Positions 58,083 through 64,000 of a stretch of 64,000 nucleotides of DNA are shown one piece after another; the stretch's first letter is position 1; each line of letters begins with the position of its first letter. Where the stretch lies: positions 23,999,001-24,063,000 of the forward strand of contig NC_079882.1 of NCBI RefSeq assembly GCF_029227915.1, read 5' to 3'. The position numbers and the translations under genes are program-made. This stretch comes from Hydractinia symbiolongicarpus (Eukaryota; Cnidaria; Hydrozoa; Anthoathecata; Hydractiniidae). A model generated the notes under the pieces. It was given only the letters and a program-made list of their open reading frames with translations. It had not been told where the DNA came from and did no database searches.

Positions 58083-58200
58083 TCTATATAATAATATGCC
58101 AGTTCCGTGTGTCTGTGACAGGCAAAGTTGATATCGTCATTTTCCTTTGATGTCACCGAAAAAAATATGTCTATTTTGTTAGCGGATTTACTTTGTTTAC
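58083..58200 (+). mobile_element. Helitron 5' end fragment
   Basis: It begins TCTATATAATAATATGCC, then AGTTCCGTGTGTCTGTGAC, matching the start of the element at 61937. No 3' hairpin end was found nearby. Confidence 0.55.
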
Positions 58201-58650
58201 GTCACGTGATGAAAACGACTCAATTTGATTTGCTGAAAAAAATTTAACGGCTAACTTTCCAAAAATGGTGTCTCTCGACACCGAAAAAAACACAAAAGAA
58301 AGGTCCCTTCGTCTTGAAAAAAGTCCAAAGAGTGATTCAGAGAAAGGAAACTCTAAGTAAAGAAGTAGAAGTAGAAAAATAAAGTTGAAAGCCACAAGAA
58401 GTTATTTCGGAAGTGAAAAGTGGAGCTAGGAAGTAGTAAGGTAAAGTTAGAAGTAGAAAATGCATGCTAGAGTTTCAAGTCGATTGGAATTCAGAAAAAG
58501 TAAGAACTTTGATATATTTAGACGTTCTGTTTTTATGTTGCTGAAGCTGCGTGTTACTTTTTTATGTAGTACACTTAAAATTGTCAAGCAGAATCGCATT
58601 CTCAAAAAAAATCCATTAAAGCTCCAAATTCTTAAAGTTTTTACCGCGTT

Positions 58651-59096
58651 TTTTATGGTAGTGAGACATGGGCAGTGAAGCAGGAAGATCTTGACCGTTT
58701 AGAAAGGAATGATATGAGAATGGTTAGGTGGATGTGTAATGCCAGTCTGAGAGACAGAAAGAGTTCAGATGAGCTAAGAAGCAGGCTAAGTCTCCGTAGA
58801 ATTAAAGATGTTATCCAGATAAGAAGATTGAATTGGCTGGGGCACTTGGAAAGAATGGAGGAGGATAATTGGGTAAGAAAGTGTAGAGACTTGATAGTTC
58901 CTGGGGCAAAGCCCAGAGGCAGACCGAGAAAGACTTGGCAGGAGGTTATAAGGACAGACTTGATAGAGAGGAAGTTGAGTTTAGATCTAACACAGTCTAG
59001 ATCAGATTGGAAGAGGGTCATTAATATACCCCGTCCAACCCATGCTAGCATGGAAAACGGACGTTAAGCCGAGAATGATGATGATGATGATGATGT
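58651..59096 (+). mobile_element. 5'-truncated non-LTR retrotransposon, reverse transcriptase C-terminus
   Basis: A continuous frame from about 58651 to TAA at 59065 reads FYGSETWAVKQEDLDRLERN, then NWLGHLERMEEDNWVRK and GAKPRGRPRKTW. These motifs are typical of the C-terminal region of LINE reverse transcriptases found in many invertebrates. The element ends in an ATG trinucleotide tail (59074-59096), a common LINE ending. Only this 3' end is present. The frame is still open, so the insertion is fairly young. Confidence 0.88.
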
Positions 59097-60252
59097 TTCT
59101 CTTTATAATGTCTTTTACTAAGCATGAATAGCCAGCTATAGACCCAGTTAAGTCTCCCCAGTTTAAGTGTATTTAACTGGGTGTCTTAGCTACTGTTATC
59201 TGATAACTAATGTTAGCTTTAAGGCTCCCATCCCAAGCTTCTTAGCTAGCTCTAACCTCTCTTATTTTTTGAAGACGAATTATGATGTAACAAGTTAGCT
59301 ACAGAATCTTTCTTGAACTTTTAGGATGGTGTGACTCATTGTTATGCTCATAGAGTATAATTTTTTTCACATTACCTGTGAACTTTACAAAGGGGACCAC
59401 AATATAAAAAGTGGAACAAATTTTATAGAATTTAAAGTGTGTGTTAAGTTATTTTTATTGTTTTGTTTCTGACATCCCGTTAAATATGCCAGGTTTTTTT
59501 ACAGGTTTTTTTTACATTCGATTGGAAATTTACGTTGGTTTATGACTTTGGGTTAAAAAAAATTATGAGAGGATGGTATGATTAAGTCAGTTTATATTGT
59601 TTGTGTTGCAAAATGCTGTTTTTTAAAATTTTGTGTAAATTTTTGTGGAAATAAACCACATGCAATATATACTGAATGAACAAATTTTTGTAGAATCGGA
59701 CTTCACTGCAAGCTGTTGTATAAGCTGATGTCTTTATACTTCGTAATATAAACTATTGTTGGGGAGAACTAACTGTATGTGATGTAATATTTGGTGGATA
59801 AAAATTCCAGGTTTCACGGTTTTGTATTTCTTGAGAATTTTACAAAATTTTGTAGGGATATACAAATGTTTGCTGATGATAAAAAAATTACTTAATGTTC
59901 TGACTGAAACTGTTTTTGTTCTTTATATTTTCTAATCTAACGGTCGAGGACTGTATACACTGAAATTACTGATTTTTCTAAATTTTGATGTGTTTTATAA
60001 CCTTTTTGTGGAAGATTAATGGGTATTGGCAATATGCCATATGCTGAATGAAATTATTTTTGTTGATTTAGATGTGTTTCTCAATAACCAATCTGTTTTA
60101 CATTTTGTGTAAACTTTTGTTTACGAACCGTATACGATGTTTCCAAAATAATGAGCCTTTTTTATTCAAGTTTATTCTTTGCTTATTGATTTTTTGACCT
60201 TTAGGTTCAAAATTGTTGGTAAAGGGCAGTACGGATTATCGCGTTATTTCTC
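59097..60252. other. no gene seen
   Basis: AT-rich with no coding signal or repeat that I can define. Confidence 0.4.
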
Positions 60253-60327
60253 ACATTGTTATTATCCGTGTTGTGACTGTCAGTGTTGTAACTGTCGGTG
60301 TTCTTACTGTCGGTTTTGTGAGTATTA
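60253..60327. repeat. 15-bp tandem repeat, five imperfect copies
   Basis: Unit GTGTTGTAACTGTCG, with variants GTGTTGTGACTGTCA, GTGTTCTTACTGTCG and GTTTTGTGAGTATTA. Confidence 0.85.
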
Positions 60328-60774
60328 CTGTTCTTTTTTATTTTGTGTAAGATTTGCAGGCCCGGTCGGGAAAATTTAACCCCGCGAGCGCTAAATCGCT
60401 CACGTAAATCAGTCTGGGTGAGCGATCCACGTGCGATCACAAAAGCTCGTGCAAATTAATTTGCGTGAGTGGTCGAAAAGTTTAAAATATGTTATTTCTT
60501 GTTTAAATGCCTATTTAAATACCTATTTTAGTGTTAGTCCCTTTCCTCGTTGTTTTATTGTGTTGCATAACGAAAAATGTGTGTTCTTTTTACCGCCATA
60601 TTGAATATGTTTACTTATGATTTCAGTGTAATAAAAGTTGGCACGGCAAACTATAATTACCAAGGCAGATGGGAAAATAATGGGAATTTCCAGAAGACTA
60701 AAAGGAGGGATAATGTTAACAAGACTTGAGTCATTTAAAACAATATTTTTGTTATGTTCAAGGTCTACTCTGAA

Positions 60775-60966
60775 TCAGAAAATACAACAACGCTGCTGTC
60801 ATCATCGTCACTGTTGCTGTCTTCGTTATCTGACGCAATCGTGGTTACGTCAAACGAGCTAGAGCAGGACTTCTTATGTCACCATAGTTTTGCCGTCAGC
60901 CTCTGTAGTTTTATAACCAATAATGTCCTCTTTACCCCATTTTTTAAATGTAGAAATCTCAACCAT
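60775..60966 (-). pseudogene. transposase-like or nuclear-protein relic
   Basis: On the minus strand an ATG at 60966 opens MVEISTFKKWGKEDIIGYKT, ending in GKTMVT and a TAA. After a frame change the sequence continues SSSFDVTTIASDNEDSNSDD and closes with VVVFSDSE before a TAG at 60777-60775. The opening, with a Lys-Trp after the start, resembles the N-terminal region of zinc-finger or hAT-related proteins, and the end is a typical acidic tail. Frame breaks argue for a relic. The family is a guess. Confidence 0.35.
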
Positions 60967-61880
60967 ATTTCCAACATTTTTTTTTTAAACTCATTTTTGC
61001 CGAAAAAAATGTGTCCTTCTATTCAATAAAATAGGATATTATAAAAGTGAATGTATAACACATGGCCTAAACAGTTTCACCTGTTCCCACTGGAGTAAAA
61101 AATTTGAAAGGGACAGCTAAAACAACTTCAACACTTTCAAATTGAAAAAAGTGTTGCATTTTTAAAACATAAAAAAATCTGATCTTTGATTTGTGCCGAA
61201 ACATTTTTAACGATCGAAACCAAAAGTAGAAAAAAGAAGTATCGCATGGATAAAAAAAATATGAATAATATTTTATCACGTGAAGGTATATCAACTTAAA
61301 AATTATACAAACCTCTCTACTTAAAAACGTCTTTTTCGAACTTTTTATATATTATTAGTAATCTAAAAAAATTAAAAAGAACGGAAAGATAAAAGAGTAT
61401 GGGGACGAAATTGGCTCAGCAAAATATTTAGTTTCGATTCACAGGTACCGTCGATCATATGAATGAAACTTTGACGTCATTACAAGAAAAAGTTAATTTA
61501 TTTGTAGCAAACAACGCACCTGTTTCTTACAACTAATAAGAAAGTTTTATGTCCCACATGTTCGTGCTTGATCTGTAAAATAAAACTAAAAATAATCCAG
61601 CCACCGCTGATCAAAGATATCAACAAAAAGTACTCGCTACACGTTGCATTACGTCTTTAAAAAATCTTTGATAAAGTAGTCTTACGCGAGCGATAATAAT
61701 CACGCGTAAATTTTTTGGCGCGTGTGTGGGCGTGTGCGCGTGCGATCGCACGCGTCTCCTGACTGGACCTGGATTTGTGTGGAGGATTTAATGCGATTTG
61801 ACATTTAATATTTGGCGAAAATTTTAGGAACATTTTTTTGTATATGCACTGCTGGTGGCAGCAAAACATCTAAAGCAACC
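60967..61880. other. no gene seen
   Basis: AT-rich. 61690-61765 contains CGCGTGCGATCGCACGCG-type sequence related to the left end of the MITE at 37688, ending CTCCTGACTGG. Confidence 0.4.
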
Positions 61881-61936
61881 TATTTTTTCATTGGCCTTTT
61901 TCCTAAGTGGATTTTTCCACGGGCCTTATCGACTAG
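61881..61936 (+). mobile_element. Helitron 3' end
   Basis: It ends GTGGATTTTTCCAC (hairpin), then GGGCCTTATCGACTAG at 61936. The last 50 or so bases match the end of the next element (to 62611). The 5' part of this copy is not identified. Confidence 0.7.
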
Positions 61937-62611
61937 TCTCTATAATAATACGCCAGTTCTGTCTGTCTGTCTGTGACTTTTGCAAAGTGGATTATATTCT
62001 TTACTATTTTCTTTGATAAAGTCTTTAAAACATCGACCATGAAATTGTTCTGTAAATTAAGAAACTTCAACGTTAAAATAATATTACGTCAAAGGAATGT
62101 ACATTAAATTAATGAAGCCATTACAGTGCACCTATAACTTTGAGGCCAAATAACTTGGAAACAAGGTGGTGACGTCATTGATTTTTCACCGCATGGGTAA
62201 CTAGGGACCACCCGGGTCCAATTTGGGAAATATTCCCAAACCTGGGTCCCCAAATCCGTTTCGAAATGGATGGGTTAATGACGTCATCACAAAGCCTTTA
62301 AACCCTAATATCTCTCCAACCGTTTGTCAAAAGTACATAATCCAATACATTTTTTTGATCAGCATTTCAGGATCTATACGATGAAGGCAACATGTGTAAA
62401 AAATGTTTTGAGATTTTGCAGGCCATTGCTGAGGTCAGTAAAATTTTTAAACCCTCATATCTCCTCAGGCGTTCATTAAAAATATATGATCCTATGAATT
62501 ATTTTAATCAGTGTCTAAGGCTCTTCTTATTACAGGCAACGAATGAACTAATTTTTGCCAACTTATTTTTCTTTGGCATAAGTGGATTTTTACACAGGCC
62601 TTATCGACTAG
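61937..62611 (+). mobile_element. non-autonomous Helitron
   Basis: It starts TCTCTATAATAATACGCC (5' TC) and ends GTGGATTTTTACACAGGCC, then TTATCGACTAG followed by T. This matches the TC...CTRR termini with a short 3' hairpin. 675 bases, no Rep/helicase coding. It begins exactly where the preceding copy ends. The interior shares sequence with glutamate dehydrogenase intron 1. Confidence 0.75.
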
Positions 62612-64000
62612 TGTTTAATATTATCAACTGTCAATGATTTTCTTCTTTACCAGAAAATTATTATATATACAACCAATATAATTATTATATTTTTAATAAA
62701 TAAATAATTTACAATAATCTGCACATTAATTGGGTAAATATATATCAATGTTGAACAAGTGCTATTAACCATGTGTAAAAAAACTAATTAATACAGTTGA
62801 ATCTTGCTGTATAAAACGATTTTTTTCAGTTGAAGATTCTAATACAGGTAAGGTAGAAAGGCAGTTTTAGGGTAGGCGAATTAATATGTGAGAAAGATCC
62901 AACTAAACTTAATTTAATAATAAAAAATATATAAATAAGGAAGCAATTTTAAAGTACAAAAAGATATAAAGAACCAAAAGAAGCTGTGACTACCCTAACC
63001 AGTTACATCAGGTATTTTGAGAAGCCTTAATGGGAGGTAATACTATGAGTAAAGTACCATTAAAGCCCCTGTTTTTTATAGAAAGTAGCACTGCTTTATT
63101 ACAGGCATTAATAATGATAAAGATATATTAACAAGTAATGTAGATATCCAGCCACATAATGTGCTAGTGTGAGAGGCCGGTATGTAGCAATGATGAGACC
63201 TGTCTGCGCTTACAGGCAGAACAGGCAGTCTACAGAGTTTAGGCTGTGACAAAAAGTGAAATGCAAACATTTTTTTTGTTTTATAACAGCTTTTGTATTT
63301 TTAAAATGTTACATTTATTTTAATTTTTTAAAATTGCTAAAAAAGGGAAGGTATATCAGTAAATTATCCTTTCATAACTGCAAAATAACTGCATAATTTC
63401 AGTTATTGATGCATTTACTCAGGCGTTTCCCATTTTTTGACGCATGGTGACTGTAAATAAAGGGTAATAATAAAGACAATTTTTCTGTATTTAAAGGCTG
63501 TTTTCTTAAATTTGTAAGTAACATCGAATTTTGTTACTGGACAATACCATTAAATTCCTTAAATTTTTTTTTGGAAATTTCAAAATTAGGAAAAAAAAGG
63601 TCCTGTCATATCCGATATTCTCTCTCTAGTTTTTACATCAGGATAATTAGAAGGCTCATATCTTAAATGTATATCTTTTTGACAAATCGTCTTTTACAGT
63701 CTTATTTTAGTCCTTTAAAATCCTTTTCAAATGATTAGATGATGGGGAAAAGTTCTTTAATATTCTGAAACATCCTTTAATTTTAAAGTGTGTTATTTTT
63801 TTCTGCATCAAGGTACCAACAACAAACTTAAGGATTTAAAAAATAAAAGACGTTTTTAGATAAATTTTAATTCGTTTTCGTTACAACCAATATGTTAGAA
63901 GAGATTTTGGGAGAGGTTGAGATTAATTACCCTTTGTGATTTGACTTCTTTTCTTTAATAAAATCAAAATGGCTCAAACAAATACTAACAAGGGAGTAAA
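62612..64000. other. no gene seen
   Basis: AT-rich sequence to the window edge. Short open frames only. 63175-63240 is a little GC-richer but has no recognised product. Confidence 0.4.

Overview
The window is AT-rich eukaryotic nuclear DNA. It has short exons with GT-AG introns, large repeat-filled introns and intergenic gaps, SINEs, a LINE tail, Helitron-type ends and several MITE families. The recognisable proteins (VDAC, a ciliary SPMIP2-like protein, mitochondrial glutamate dehydrogenase with the animal 'antenna', a PSTAIRE-type CDK, OSTC, a GT10 fucosyltransferase) are all metazoan in type. Overall composition and gene structure suggest an early-branching animal such as a cnidarian. That placement is inference; no mitochondrial or rRNA marker is present. 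Exon joins were worked out by hand from translations, splice-site dinucleotides and codon phase. Untranslated exons were not resolved.

Layout: 1074-2361 (-) is an unidentified membrane protein, 3' part only. 4058-4430 holds decayed coding remnants and 4487-5198 a MITE. 5768-7516 (-) is VDAC. 10763-13369 (+) is an SPMIP2-like gene, divergent from VDAC. 14175-21658 (-) is glutamate dehydrogenase, with a Helitron-derived piece and a tRNA-derived SINE in intron 1. 22-33 kb has no recognised gene. It contains a second SINE family, a tandem array of about 710-bp units (24.03-28.73 kb), a TA-flanked MITE carrying an open frame, and an inverted Helitron-like dimer. 33790-37393 (-) is a CDK1/2-type kinase and 39681-42748 (+) is OSTC; the two are divergent, with a TSD-flanked MITE between them. 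43742-45415 (-) is a gutted fucosyltransferase pseudogene and 48897-50848 (-) the intact copy. 51.3-52.6 kb may hold a very small gene. 53-64 kb is repeats: a MITE, SINE, minisatellites, a LINE 3' end, a transposase-like relic and two Helitrons joined head to tail.

The genes are unrelated housekeeping and cell-biology functions (outer mitochondrial membrane pore, axoneme, glutamate catabolism, cell cycle, N-glycosylation, fucosylation). They do not form a pathway cluster. No clear new biological system was found. The most unusual structures are the tandem array with repeated splice-like 42-base cassettes, the tandem Helitron junction, the MITE with a passenger open frame, and the partial fucosyltransferase duplication that kept both ends but lost its catalytic core.
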